64,000 nucleotides of DNA from Xylogone sp. PMI_703 (taxonomy: Eukaryota; Ascomycota; Leotiomycetes): assembly GCA_021399445.1 (NCBI GenBank), contig JAJTUQ010000003.1:7688001-7752000 (forward strand). Direction: 5' to 3'. Both the position numbers and the translations under genes were made by a program. Shown here piece by piece: positions 1-11,029 of this stretch; within the stretch, counting starts at the first letter, position 1; each line of letters starts with the position of its first letter. The notes beneath the pieces were generated by a model. That model was given only the letters and a program-made list of their open reading frames with translations, was not told the origin of the DNA and did no database searches.

Positions 1-801
1 ACTGGATCGAGAGTATTTTGAGCTTCTTGAGAGTTTCCAACCCTGAAATATGGGTAATCTTGTTTTTTCCGAGCCATAGTTCTTCTAATCCTTCCAAGGT
101 CTCTAGATTCTGTATTTCTCGTATTCTATTTGCCGCTAATTCAAGGTTCCGAAGATTATGGAGGCCGGCAAGGCCATCAATTGTGCCTATCTTATTCTGC
201 ACAAAATATAGGTCAGTAAGCCCTGTCAAATGATCGACTCTCTTGATGTGCTTGATCTTATTAAAGGAAAGATCCAAGCTCTTCAGATTTGTAAGCTCCT
301 CCAAGCCTCGAATATGAGATATCAGATTATCGTACAGGTCGAGATCTTCAAGCGTAGAGGCGAGTACAGATAGGCCCTCAATTTCGGTTATAATATTCTG
401 GCGGAGGCAGAGTCGCATGACAGATTTGAATCTCTCAAGCTTGAGTAGTCCAATAGATGATATGCGAGAATGTGAACAGTCGATCTCCTCGGTATCGACA
501 GGATAGTCGTCCAGAAGATCTGGCCAAGTACAAAGTATTATTAGTAAATAGCCCCGCATTTGGAGAAGCCGAAAGTACCTTCGTCTGCATCAATAAGCTC
601 TCCGGGGATCACATTGTCTTCGTCCGAATATTCTGGATCTGAGAGAGCTTCTGGATTTGCTAGCTCGAGTTTCTTATCCATCCGCAGCTTCCCATCCCAG
701 CCGGTCGTGCTTCGAGGTGGTCCACCTTTCAAGGAGCCGCCATTCTCCTCTGCATCGATGGAGATGTGCGCTGAGGTATGCTGTTTCTCCTCCTCCGACA
801 T
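1..801 (-). CDS. sds22: Protein phosphatase 1 regulatory subunit SDS22 (3' end beyond left edge)
   Basis: Leucine-rich-repeat regulator that binds the PP1 catalytic subunit, acting mainly in the nucleus on mitotic PP1. Exon 1 is 801-579 (ATG at 801, acidic N-terminus starting MSEEEKQ). An intron of 58 nt (578-521/520, GTACTT..CAG) follows, and exon 2 runs from 519 out of the window. The splice joins ..DADE to DLLDDYPVDTEEIDCSHSRI, the usual entry into the Sds22 LRR array. At least seven 22-residue LRRs follow, with the typical beta-strand LxxLxLxxN pattern, for example LTNLKSLDLSFNKI, LTGLTDLYFVQNKI and LEGLEELWLGKNKI. The last repeats and the LRR cap lie outside the window. It is divergent from the hydrolase at 1070 with a 268-bp shared promoter. 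The repeat spacing and wording are very close to fungal Sds22, so the identity is firm; only the start codon is an inference. Confidence 0.93.
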
Positions 802-1069
802 TTTGAAGACGTGGGTTTCTGGAGCTTGCTTGGATTTATTTTATCAGATTTCAGGCCATGACTTGTTGCTGGCTTCTCGATTTCAGGGAACACAGGGAGA
901 GTGTTGCGACAGCTTTAAGGAAATCAGATAGTGGAGGGGCTATTTATGAAGCGAAGAATCGGCGGCAACGTCATGATACCCGTAGCGGAAAATACAGTAA
1001 CCTCGAAAGGTCCCACAACACTGCGTCACATCGCACACAACCTCAACCTGGAGCTTCATAACTGAGAAT

Positions 1070-2275
1070 GTGATGCGACGCTCCATCTTGCAAAGACGGC
1101 TCCTACGGCAATGTAGTCTCAATCTAATTCAGCTGGACACTTTGTGCGCGAGGCGTACCCGGCTCTTTTCACATCAACATGATCGTGGGCTGGTCTCGAT
1201 CTCCGGAATACTCGTTCCTCCTCTGGTATTCGGCGGCTTGCTGATTACACTATGGTCCTGGAAATGCGCCATGATGATACTCTTTCAGAATAAAATCATC
1301 TATATGCCTGGATTACCACCTAATGCAAGGCGCGAACAGATTGAGGACTACAAGCACCAATGCAGCGGAATATTATGGAGGGAGGAGAATACCATCGCTG
1401 CTGACGGCACACGACTCAGTTTGTGTGCGACTACTGTGAATGATATCCCGCAAATGGCAGGAATAGAAGAGAGAGTATACATTCTCTACTTCCAAGGTCA
1501 CTAGTTAAAGCACGTCTCGATGAGAACACCAACACTGATCAAACATCTAGGAAATGCATCCTCCATTCCCCCACGACTGCCATTTATCTCCCCAGTTTTA
1601 CGGATTCTCCAAGAAAAAGCAGTCAATCACAAGCGTTCGATTTCATACACATTTGTTTGCTGCAGCTATCGAGGATATTGGAAGTCAGATGGCCGACCTT
1701 CAGAAAAGGGCCTTGCAAAGGATGCAGAAGCCGCCATGGGGTGGATACAGGAACACAATCGTAGACTTGGACATCATTCTCGCTCAGGAAGAGTCGAAGA
1801 TCGACCGATCGCACTTGTTCTATGGGGTCAGAGCATAGGAGCGGGAGTTGCGACCGGATTAGCTGCCCAGAGTTCAGTAGTTGCAGGGAAATTTTCACTG
1901 AAGGCACTTATCCTGGAGACGCCTTTCATCAGCGTGAGAACGATGCTGGAGACTCTCTATCCCCAGAAATGGCTTCCCTACCGTTACCTGTGGCCGTTCT
2001 TATGGAACCATCTAGACAGTTGGACGGCTCTTGGAAGGCTTGGGGAGAGAAGTCGAACCGCAGACACTGAACCACCCCGAATACTGATTCTTGAGGCTGG
2101 GAAGGATGAATTGGTTCCTCAATCACACGGCCAGATGCTGGACCAGCGATGCCGTGATGTGGGTTTGCCCGTCAAGAAGGTTGTCGTCAGGGGCGCCTTG
2201 CACACCGAAGCCATCGTGCGTAGGGAGGGCCAGAGGGCCGTGGCCGACATGATTGAATCCGTCACTGGGAAGTAG
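1070..2275 (+). CDS. Alpha/beta hydrolase, Bem46/ABHD12-like, N-terminally anchored
   Basis: Serine hydrolase of the BEM46/ABHD12-13 group, probably endoplasmic-reticulum anchored. Exons are 1070-1496 and 1551-2275 (intron GTCACT..CTAG), giving 383 aa. The splice rebuilds the oxyanion-region motif YFQG|NASSIPPRLP. Other family marks are SYRGYWKSDGRPSEKGL, the nucleophile elbow WGQSIGAG, ILETPF, the acid AGKDELVP and the histidine in GALHTEA, so the Ser-Asp-His triad is complete. A hydrophobic stretch near residues 43-65 (ISGILVPPLVFGGLLITLW) is a likely signal anchor. Three ATGs cluster at the start and the first was taken. The substrate is unknown: the family includes lysophospholipid or acyl-ester hydrolases, and fungal Bem46 is linked to hyphal or spore polarity. 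The donor GTCACT is weak but the frame and motif continuity support it. Confidence 0.85.
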
Positions 2276-2500
2276 AAAGCAAGCTGGCAGCCTCCCAGGC
2301 TTTCTCTTCAATGTAATCTACTTGTATATTAGACAACTATGTGTATCTGCGGGTGAGCATATTAGTACTCTGGCCTGATAGATTCTCTAAGCTACCCCGC
2401 ACCGTACCTAATTGGGCATACCGGAGTTCTAGTCCACAATCGAAGGCCCATTACGGGTACGGAGTATTATTTCTTCGATTGGACATATTGTGGCAATTAT

Positions 2501-2512
2501 TACAGTACTGTA
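2501..2512. repeat. GTAC-centred 12-bp palindrome
   Basis: TACAGTACTGTA is its own reverse complement. It is one of many TACTG/GTAC motifs concentrated in the long upstream regions of this window. Confidence 0.6.
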
Positions 2513-3443
2513 TTGTTGTAGTGAGGGCAACCAGGGCAATTCAAGAGCTAGGGGGCCAGGAAAAGGAAAAGGAAAAGGATAATTACCGGCGGCCGGGGAG
2601 GAGAGAGAGAATTGGCGGAAAGCGCGGAGGGGTTGAGCGTGAATTGGTTCACGGAATGCACACCCCTGGGCACAGCAGCTCCGAGCTTGAAGGCACTTGG
2701 GGTGGAAATTCCAGTGCAGCAACTTTTTTTGCAGCTCATGTTCCACCCATAGGGCGAACATCTCAACCAGGGGATGAGGAGACGCTAGAACACCTCTAGG
2801 CCGGTGAGACGGCGCCCGCTACTGCAGTCACCGAGCTCCACCTGAAATCATACCGTAATAATGGACCTGGGGCCTGCACCACCACCGAAGCTCCACCACT
2901 GTCATGCTCAGCTTATCGATTCTTCACAGTACTGCGACCTTGCCATGACTTTCTCTACTTTTTTGCTTTTCTATTGAATATTCTGCAACAAAGTTTCGGC
3001 AAGATGATTGCTCATAGGCAATTGGCCAATACCGAGTCTTCCGCGCAAATGGTACCATCGGTCGTGCCAATTGGAACGAGGGTAATGGGAATTGTCCCAA
3101 TAATACTTGGTAACGCCAGCAGTTTCACCAGCATCCTGTGCTGATGGGGGAGACTCCGAGGATGGACCACCACGATCCTGCGCCGTCGCTCCCGTGCAAC
3201 AACGATCGCAATCACATCAAGCCCAGCAAGAGCATCAAGGGCACCAAGGGCTGAACAAAGAAGAAGAAGAAGCAAAGAGCAATCCACCTTCGACCAGGAC
3301 TTGATGCCGCCCCCAGCACGGCCAGCCTTGCCTCCATGCAACCCACCCCAGAGCTTTGGGATCGGCCCTGGCCCAAACGGGTGAGGAGCTTCTCTGCTCT
3401 CCAGCCACTTGCTGCTGCCACTGCTTGTTTTGGTGTGCTTGTG

Positions 3444-3472
3444 CCTGCCTCGCCCTGCCTCGCCCTGCCTCG
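3444..3472 (+). repeat. 10-bp tandem repeat, three copies
   Basis: Unit CCTGCCTCGC (first copy one base short), in noncoding DNA upstream of the BTB gene. A simple-sequence expansion with no sign of function. Confidence 0.8.
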
Positions 3473-3732
3473 TTCTAGGAGCCTCCTTGATAGTCCTTTC
3501 TTGCTCCAGATGTCATCTTGGCCTTGCCCTGGCTTGGCGGGAGAGACCAATGAAAACTTTATCGCCTGTTTGCATAGCTGCAGAGCGTATGGTACAGTGT
3601 AGTGCAGCAGGTGCGGTATAGTACGGATGTACTGTACTCCTCCGCGAGACCGTCCATACAATTTAATTACCTATAGGAGGATCCCACCGTTTGCAGCAGC
3701 TCACATCAAGCCCAGCACCACCACCTTATCCG

Positions 3733-3771
3733 TCCATCCATCCATACATACATACATACATACATACATAC
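3733..3771 (+). repeat. Tetranucleotide microsatellite (CCAT then CATA)
   Basis: Three CCAT units run directly into about seven CATA units. Simple sequence in noncoding DNA, likely length-polymorphic between strains. Confidence 0.9.
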
Positions 3772-4424
3772 AGTTTCTGCTTCGACCTGTCTGCTGCGGG
3801 TGGGTGTGCATCAAACACAGCGCTGTACCACACAATATGACTGTGCGCAGGGTGCTGATTCATCCCTCATATCCCGTCTCTGAAAAATATCAATGAATCC
3901 CAGCTATGTTTCGAGCCGTCGTCCAGCCAAGCCAAGGCGGGGCTCCCTCTCCGGCCGTGGTGAGCGCCGTCACTGGCGGGCAAGCTCCCAAAAGCACATG
4001 ACTCGGCCCAGTCACATGAGTCCGCGTTATGCTCGCGTTAAGTGCATGCATGGCACCCCGGCCCAAACACGTCTCCCAACGACACCCGCTCAGACTTCGC
4101 GTCGTACCCCCCCTTCCGCCTCAACAGGCAGATATTCACGGCACGGCTTGCCTCCATCTCCTTCCATGAGTATATATTCCGTTGCCCCCTTCTCCTTTTC
4201 TCTTCGTCGTCTTCTCATATGCATTTTTGGCTTGCATCTCCTTCTTTTTTTCCCACCCAATCTCGCAGGTCTCGGTAGGTTTTTATTTACGTCTTTCCTT
4301 CATCCTTTCCCTTCGCCTCATCGCCGTCTTCATCAACCAACAGCGATTTCCTCAATCCATGCGGTAAATCGTCGTTGCGTTCAGACGACTCGTCCCGACC
4401 GGCTCCATCTCCTAGCCATCGACA

Positions 4425-5358
4425 ATGTTCAGTCGGAAGCCAAATCGTTCACACAATGAGAGCTTTTCGAAGAATCGTCGGGTGGCAAAGGGGAAGTCAT
4501 CCTCCTTCAGAGAACACGCCGTATCCAAGCATCGATACGAAGGGAGAGCCCGCGCTGCTCCATCGGAGGAGAATCCCATCCTGAATAGGTAGGCCTTTGC
4601 TCGCCGCTTTCGAATCGATGCTGCAACACGATCACTGACATTCTTTAGCACTCTTACTTCGTCGATCATCACGATCGTTGTCGGACACGAGCAGCGACTG
4701 TTCGCCGCTCACGAGGATGTTCTCTGCGTATCGCCATTCTTCCAGGCGGCATGCAGAGGCCAGTTTATGGAGTCGACCAACAAACGCATTACCCTCCCTG
4801 ATGAGGAGCCCGAAATATTCTCGTCCGTTCTCGAGTATCTTTACAAGGGCGACTACTACCCACGGCTCATTCACAATAAGCGCAAGAATACCTGGGAGAT
4901 AGAAGTCACTGCTGAGGGATCAAACAATGTCGAATCGACCATCTATCACCACGGTGTGGACGGGGAGCTCTTGAAAGACACCGTCATCTATTGCACGGCA
5001 GAGAAGTACGGGCTGGAAGAACTCAAACGGGTTGCGTTGCGAAAGCAGGGTTTACGTGAGTGCTCACTTCTGATGCTCGCCATTGCGGAACTTACCCACT
5101 AACACTGTACTGTCTCGCTCAGAATCGGGAGTTCAATGCAGCACCATCCTGTCTTCCGCCCGTTACGCATACGCCAATACTCCCGACACGGACTCCAAGT
5201 TACGGGCCCACTATCTCGCTCTCATCATCAGGAGTCGGAGCACTTTCAAGCGCAGCGGGACCATGCAGCTTGAAATGCATGCTGGTGGAAGCCAACTCTT
5301 CTTCGACTTATTTGTAGCATTATGTAATCATGTCGACGATGTTACAAGCGCTGCGTAG
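4425..5358 (+). CDS. BTB/POZ domain protein
   Basis: Exons 4425-4588, 4649-5055 and 5123-5358 (introns GTAGGC..TTAG and GTGAGT..TCAG) give 268 aa. After a basic, Ser/Arg-rich N-terminus (MFSRKPNRSHNE..) a BTB fold begins near residue 55. Diagnostic stretches are IITIVVGHEQRLFAAHEDVL, SPFFQAACRGQFMES and ITLPDEEPEIFSSVLEYLYKGDYYP. A loop with TVIYCTAEKYGLEELKRVAL follows, as in many fungal BTB proteins. These usually dimerise and some serve as Cullin-3 adaptors. No Kelch, ankyrin or zinc finger accompanies it, so the substrate and role cannot be assigned. The splice sites are canonical, and phase and domain continuity agree across both junctions. It has an unusually long GC-rich upstream region. 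Confidence 0.85.
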
Positions 5359-6232
5359 GCCTACCCTTCTCATTCATTCGCACTATATAACTGCTCATAC
5401 TAACTATCGTGAACCCAGGTCATCGCCGAGAAGCATTCGCACTCTCCACTAATAATATAATAACTATAATAGCGAGCTCTACAAAAGTTTTATCTGGGCT
5501 AGTCCTTGGTCTTCGTTTTCCTTGAATCTTGCTACATGTATTTTCTTTGGTTGGCAATATGTCGTCCGGGACAACCTTCGGCGTTTAGGAATATTATAGG
5601 CTTGTATCACTACTCTTCTGGGCCGCGACTGAGTTGGAGACTTTAGGTCGCCTCTACTTTATTTGTCGTTGGATTTTCTTTCCTTTTTTCTCTTAACTCC
5701 CTTTTGGGTCACACTCTCCATATGCCACGGCTGAAAATGGTGAAGAAAAGAAGGATGTGCTATTTAGGATTAGATTTTTGTATTCTTTTACGAGAAGCAA
5801 CGCATATGCATAATGTAGGAGGACTAATGATTAGGAAGATTAAATTGATATGAGCTTTCACATCTGGTATAGACCAGAAGTAAGGCCAAAAGGCCCAAAT
5901 TTAGAAAGGCTGAAAATTCCATATTTGATGATATCGTGATGATTCCCCTAACCATCGCCCCTGCAAAATGCAAATATCTAATACGTACGGCGAGAGAAAC
6001 AGGTCGAAACAGAACGGAATCTCCGATTCGTCCAATTTCCGGTGCCATCCCAAGGTTGGTGCTACTGCTGAGTGTGGGTGAGTCACAGCAAGCCTTTGGA
6101 CATGGGTCCTCAACCCGCTGCCATGAAGCGTTTCAAAAGACGAGATATCATCCTTGGTCTGCACGGTCGGATGCAGGCTAACCATATCCTACATGGGGGA
6201 AGGAACATGGCCTATCTCCTTTGAATCGCGGC

Positions 6233-6260
6233 TACTGTACTGTACCGTACTGTACTGTAG
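6233..6260 (+). repeat. TACTG pentamer tandem array
   Basis: Reads TACTG, TACTG, TACCG, TACTG, TACTG, TAG. It is the densest instance of the GTACTGTAC family scattered through the long noncoding regions of the window. Confidence 0.85.
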
Positions 6261-6323
6261 CATACAGCAATGGGGAGGAGCAAAAGGCGCGGCAAAGACT
6301 TTCTTTGTTCGGCAAAAGTCACC

Positions 6324-6361
6324 TCCACACAATCCACACAATCCACACAATCCACACAATC
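6324..6361 (+). repeat. 9-bp tandem repeat CCACACAAT, four copies
   Basis: Four exact, directly adjacent copies followed by a CA run (to about 6382). With no spacers it is a minisatellite, not a CRISPR-like array. Confidence 0.9.
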
Positions 6362-6552
6362 CCCTCTCTCCCACACACACACATATCCCTGATGAGTATT
6401 GACTCAAGCAAGTTAGCCGACTCCGACAAGCAACCCGATCCGATTTGCCTCAGCATGTCTCATCTAGAGCTGCAAGGATGAAGAGGATCGGATGGAGCAG
6501 CATCAAGCAATCATAGCACAACCCTGGTTCGTCCTCCATCGGCTCAACCTCC

Positions 6553-8401
6553 TCATACGCCAGTTCCCGGAAATGCTCCCGCCTTGCTGAGAACAACAAT
6601 CCCTCGTTCCCGTGCAATGTAGCCTTTCATCAGATTCTGCCATATACGATATACGATATCAGCACGGTATCTGGCTTGGTATGGGGCTACGGTATTGACG
6701 GGAAAGATGGCGGAAGAAGAAGCAAGAAACTTTATGCTCACCTTATATATCATATTTGCCAATAAGCACTCTACCTCGTCGTTCTCCACCGTTTCCTTAC
6801 TTCCAAGACTTATTGCCGCAGCAAATTCGGCAACAGGAACCCTTGTGCGCCTTACCGGAGCCGCTCCGGGTTCCTTGGCCTCTTCGAATCCACCTGCAAT
6901 GAAGACCTTGCGAAGAAGATTGCGCAGGGCAACGTCACGACCACGTTCAAGAGTAAGATAAATGCGCCTCTTAACAAACTCGTCTTCTCCGGCGATGAGT
7001 GCTGAGTCGAATCCTCGAAGATCCCCTTTCTTGATGCACTGTGATAAGGGTAGGAAAAGCCTTTGGAGTCGCGGGTAAGGTTCTAGGAGCAGTTTCGACG
7101 GGAGTGTGTGGGTTGTCAGAAGGTGACATGGTATCAGATAGGTTAGTATAAGTCTTCGATATTGAGTCAGCAGGAGGTCAGGATGCGAAGGGCTAGTGAT
7201 AATAGGATTTCAGGAGGACCCTACTCTTTATTCCGCTTGGAGTTCTTATAACAAAGCTTCCACGCTTCGGTGAGATGCTTTTCGGCCTATTGGGCAACAA
7301 TTAGCTGCGGGTAATAATCCCAAAGCGGATTATCGCTCACCTCTGCATAGTTCTCTTCCAGGAAATATATAACCCCTACATAGTACCTAAATGTAACTTG
7401 ATGTGATTTGGGAAAGGCATCAAGATCTGGCATATCGCCCCTGTATGCCTGAATAGCATTAAGAATGTTTTTTGATAAGCTGATTGAATTTAATTTGAAA
7501 TATGTCTTGAAGAGAAGGTTGACAATGTTGTATATTCCCCATTTGCGCGATTCTTCAAGAGGAGCTCTTTGGTAATCAGTTAGTTTGCGGCGGATATAGT
7601 TAGCCAGGTCTGCATACCTATCACTGAGGCAAATTTGAAATATACGATTCAAGACTCTTGCTGCATCCTCAAGTTTTTCGTTCTTTTCCGCTTCAGGATT
7701 GAAATCATCTTGGAAGTTCGTCCCCGCACTAGTGTCATCGCCAGTTCCTTCATCAGCTTTAATTGCGAAAATTCTTATGTACTTTCCCGCTACATAAAGA
7801 CAGGGTACAGTCCAGGCTTCAAATCCGCCATTCGTATAGCCGCGAATCAGACAGTTGGCCAAATCTTTCCACGATTCATATACCTTCGTCCAGGCTCCCT
7901 ATGCAGTATTTTAACTTCGAGTTCTCTTTAGACAATGTGAAAAGTCAAAGTAAAGAAAGAAGAAAGTGCAACCGAAAGGCCAGGGTTGAAATATACAAGA
8001 AGCAAGCTCCGATAAATGCAGTCAGACTGGCCGACCAGTACATAACTCGGAGACTTGGAAGGAACAACGAGTGGAGATATTAAATGAAAGTCGTGAGATA
8101 CCTTTGAATTGGACTGGGTTGCAGCTTCTGCGTTCAAAATCTCACCAACGGCCTTCCAGTAGGCAGCATAGATATCAACCCAGGCATTTCCCTCCTCCGT
8201 AGATAGTTTGAATGGGTTCTTGTTGTCATAGATTATTTTATACTTGAAGTCATTCTTGACACTAGCAAAATTTGTACTCTTGTAGAACGAATAGAGGAGA
8301 TCTGGCTGCGTGTTTGGGGCGATTGGGAGGATGGTCTGTGAAAGTAGGTATCCATCACCACTAGCCTGAGCCCTTTTGAAGATATCAAACACATAATCCA
8401 T
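6553..8401 (-). CDS. csn12: CSN12-like PCI domain protein (Thp3/Csn12 family)
   Basis: Exons on the minus strand: 8401-8102, 7898-7341, 7286-7225, 7153-6742 and 6636-6553, giving 471 aa. Introns are GTATCT..ATAG (203 nt), GTGAGC..ATAG, GTAGGG..GAAG (branch TGCTGACT) and GTGAGC..GCAG. Joined text matches the Csn12 family: [61 protein letters not shown] and the conserved end [18 protein letters not shown]. The PCI/winged-helix region lies in the last 200 residues. In yeast Csn12 acts with Thp3 and Sem1 in transcription elongation and mRNA maturation, and it is also reported with the COP9 signalosome. All four junctions keep frame. It is divergent from RPL20 across about 465 bp. Confidence 0.9.
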
Positions 8402-8694
8402 CCTGGTTGCCAGGTAGAATAACTCTACCGCCAGACTACAATCGCCTGGATGAGTTCCTTAGGACTTGTGACCAGGCATAGGTTTCAATAATTAATGTGC
8501 TGAATATGTCCTACCATACAAAGTTCCGATCTTAGATAGCAAAGGGTCGCTTTTACCTTCGTTCACAACTAGACGCAGACTCCAGCTAATTCCGTTGGTG
8601 CTTTCGGTTCTCGTGATTCGCGGAGACGTTTGCCTCCGGAGGCTCTGCGGCCGCTATCGCTGTTTCAGGAAAGCGGTGTGGAATTAGCGAAATC

Positions 8695-8724
8695 AGGGCT
8701 AGGTTTTCCAAAACCCTTAGCCCT
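8695..8724. promoter_or_regulatory. Telobox-like inverted repeat in RPL20 promoter
   Basis: Left arm AGGGCTAGGTTTT and right arm AAAACCCTTAGCCCT pair with a 2-base gap. AACCCTA/TTAGGG-type elements are known Tbf1/Rap1-like sites in fungal ribosomal protein promoters. The location about 140 bp upstream of the RPL20 ATG, before a leader intron, fits this, but binding is inferred. Confidence 0.5.
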
Positions 8725-8814
8725 CTTTTCCTCGCATCGAAGAATTGCTAAGGAGGAACTGACGGATTTGGGTCGAGACAAATACACGGCATCACCCACA
8801 ACCAGACATTCACA

Positions 8815-8866
8815 GTAAGTATAGCTACGTCTTTTAGATCTCTTGAGACTAACTAATATGATCCAG
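8815..8866 (+). other. 5'UTR intron of RPL20
   Basis: GTAAGT donor, branch-like CTAAC and CAG acceptor placed immediately before the ATG at 8867. Leader introns are frequent in fungal ribosomal protein genes. Not proven without transcript data. Confidence 0.6.
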
Positions 8867-9844
8867 ATGGGTAAGCAAAGAATTTCATTAATATTTGAAT
8901 ATATTTACCTGGAGATGGAACCCCCGATCGCGATTTCAACGGCAAGAATAAGTCTCGCGCGCCGAGGAATACTTTGCAACAATCTTTTGAAGCCGGCTGT
9001 ATGGACAACTGTGGTGGTTCGTGATCGTATGAGCAGGAGCCGATTATTTTGAAAGCGATATCAGCCACGACAGTTGCATGAAATGAAACGCCTCCATGCT
9101 GGATCTCTCACATCCATCTGTCTTAATTGCTCAATTCACCGACCTCGCTTTGAACACACCACCAAAACTGTCCAGGCTAGAACCCGATAGCTAACTTGTT
9201 GGTCAGGTCGTCTCACAGAATACCAGGTCATTGGCCGCCATCTGCCCACCGAGGCGAACCCGGCGCCTAAACTCTATAGGATGCGAATTTTTGCTCCCAA
9301 CACTGTTGTTGCAAAGTCCAGATTTTGGTATTTCTTGATGAAGCTTCGAAAAGTCAAAAAGGCAAATGGAGAGATTGTCAGCTTGAACGTCGTATGTCAT
9401 ACACCCAGTCACGCACTTAGTACATTTTAACTAAGCTCGATACCATTAGATCCATGAGAAGCGCCCATTGAAGGTTAAAAACTTTGGTATCTGGATCCGA
9501 TATGACTCTAGATCCGGTACCCACAACATGTACAAGGAATACCGCGAGATGTCGAGAACAGATGCCGTGGAGGCTTTATACCAGGATATGGCAGCCAGGC
9601 ACCGCTCTCGTTTCCGGTCGATCCATGTAGGCCAAGTTGATCCACGGTCTTTTTTGTTAATTATGCTAATTGGCTACTCTTCTAGATCCTCAAGGTTGTT
9701 GAATTAGAGAAGACCGACGACGTTAAGCGCCCATACATCAGACAACTCCTCACTAAGGACCTCAAATTCCCCCTCCCTCACCGTGTTTCGAAATCAGCTG
9801 GCAAAAAGATCTTCGCTGCAAAGCGGCCATCAACCTTCTACTAG
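8867..9844 (+). CDS. rpl20: 60S ribosomal protein L20 (eL20, L18a family)
   Basis: Exons 8867-8870, 9207-9391, 9450-9626 and 9686-9844 encode 174 aa, against 172 in yeast L20. The first coding exon is only ATGG and is joined to GT CGT CTC to give [17 protein letters not shown], the expected N-terminus. A 336-nt first coding intron follows the start. Further family blocks are [60 protein letters not shown] and the C-terminal RPSTFY. The introns have normal GTAAGC, GTATGT and GTAGGC donors. It is a component of the large cytosolic ribosomal subunit. The leader intron and telobox-like element upstream suggest ribosomal-protein-type regulation. Confidence 0.96.
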
Positions 9845-9992
9845 ATGGGAATATAGGACAGATCATGGTTGGGGTTTTGGTGGAACAAAAATAGTGTTGC
9901 ATGCATAAGGTTCTTCTAAGTCTTTTGCTAATGAAGCTGGGTCCATGAGTAGTAAATGCAATATCAAAAGATTACTCATGTAGCCGTCTATC

Positions 9993-10232
9993 CTAAGCCA
10001 TGTTGGCTACAAGTACAGCTCGGTGACATTCATTTACTTGTCTGAGAAATAACGCCTCGCCACTTGTTCCCTTATATTCTCCAGCGATTCTAATGCTCTC
10101 CAGTGTTCTTGCCGGTCCATTTGGTAGTTTTATTCCAGTACGAATGCGGCATTCAAACTCGAGATAGTGCAAAAATTCCGTATTGTCTGCGCACTTACTG
10201 ACATCTAACGTACAAGAGAGAGAGAATAGCAC
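9993..10232 (-). CDS. Possible small or remnant ORF, unknown
   Basis: Unrecognised. A 79-codon frame with non-repetitive, plausible composition (KCADNTEFLHYLEFECRIRT, GPARTLESIRIAGEYKG) and a possible GTAAGT..TTAG intron just upstream (about 10274-10237). The two sides do not join into a known family. It may be the 3' exon of a decayed gene or chance. Confidence 0.2.
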   Translation of the reverse strand: MLFSLSCTLDVSKCADNTEFLHYLEFECRIRTGIKLPNGPARTLESIRIAGEYKGTSGEALFLRQVNECHRAVLVANMA

Positions 10233-10831
10233 AACCTAACCAAGAATAGTATCACAGATCAAGGAGCACTTACCACTGCAACTGCTGCCGTGGTTGGATT
10301 CCCCTACCATCAATACGTGCTGGAGTATAAATAAATACTCGCTCTACGTCACAACGCACGTCGTTTTGACGCGATGGAGAAGAATCGATACAACTGTCAC
10401 ATGCGCTGTGGATATCTCCTTACATCCTGGGGGGAAGTCAGGAGTTCGTTGGCTGCAAAATGCCCAGCAACTCGGCCCCACGTACCAACTACTCGAAACA
10501 GCTGGTATCCATTTAACTACCTTTCCCGGCCTAGGCTGGAGGTCTGCGAACGGAACTGGGCGTGCTTCGTTCGCATACAACATATTTCAGTTATAAAAGA
10601 GAATAAAATTTATCTCAACAATTTAAACTCGCGACTGACATATTTGGTCACAACCTTATTTGTTGTAATCGTGGTTGTAGGGGCTGGTACTCTTGCTTTA
10701 CTCTGTATATTCACGTTAATTAGCAAACCGTATTTGACTAAACTTATAAAGATATTATAAGACCTACAACTAATTCAAAGAATCTGCTCAGAATCTGACT
10801 GATAGACTTATTATGCATACTCCTAACTGCT

Positions 10832-10990
10832 TTATAAAGCAGTCCAGAGGAATATAAAAAGCAAAGTATAAAATGCAATAACCAGACCACAAAGAACGAT
10901 AATCTTAGCATAGTTCTTTGCGATTTTATAATATAATGTTAACAGTTCATCTCGGACCTTGAGATTTTCAGTCCAAGTTGTTAAATAGAT
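10832..10990 (-). CDS. Possible exon with C-terminal transmembrane helix, unknown
   Basis: Open frame of 52 codons directly after a TTTAG acceptor-like site. It begins IYLTTWTENLKVRDELL and ends with one hydrophobic helix, IIVLCGLVIAFYTLLFIF, shortly before the stop. That is a tail-anchor-like layout. It has no start codon of its own. The 31-codon ATG frame at 11125-11030 lies upstream, but no splice I can see joins the two in frame. Relic or unrecognised small membrane protein. Confidence 0.25.
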   Translation of the reverse strand: MYLTTWTENLKVRDELLTLYYKIAKNYAKIIVLCGLVIAFYTLLFIFLWTAL

Positions 10991-11029
10991 CTAAACAAGG
11001 AGAGAATTTGCAAACCCACCTTAATCTTT

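Larger units (their letters stand above)
2276..4424. other. Long intergenic/upstream region of the BTB gene
   Basis: No convincing gene. The stretch is GC-richer than its surroundings and carries a GGAAAA run near 2561-2579, a perfect 12-bp palindrome TACAGTACTGTA (2501-2512), further GTAC motifs near 3618-3638, and two microsatellites. The last 250 bases before the BTB start are strongly pyrimidine-rich, and a TATA-like TATATATT lies near 4170. I read the distal part as promoter and the proximal part as 5' leader. Confidence 0.5.
5359..6552. other. Convergent intergenic region between BTB gene and CSN12
   Basis: No supported gene. The first part is AT-rich 3'-flanking sequence. Around 6233-6362 it contains a TACTG pentamer array and a 9-bp tandem repeat. 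Short ORFs on both strands have no recognisable protein content. Confidence 0.5.
8402..8866. promoter_or_regulatory. Shared CSN12/RPL20 promoter and RPL20 5' leader
   Basis: The divergent spacer holds an imperfect palindrome at 8695-8724 with a telobox-like core and, next to RPL20, a 5'UTR intron at 8815-8866. No ORF here looks coding. Confidence 0.6.

Noticed and set aside
541..578. Continuation of SDS22 exon 1 to a stop (GTFGFSKCGAIY)
   Set aside because: A GTACTT donor and CAG acceptor give the standard Sds22 text. The read-through is intronic.
6324..6361. CRISPR-like short repeats
   Set aside because: Units are directly adjacent without spacers. Simple minisatellite.
8695..8724. Internal telomere repeat
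   Set aside because: Only one degenerate TTAGGG-like unit per arm. It fits a promoter element better than an interstitial telomere.
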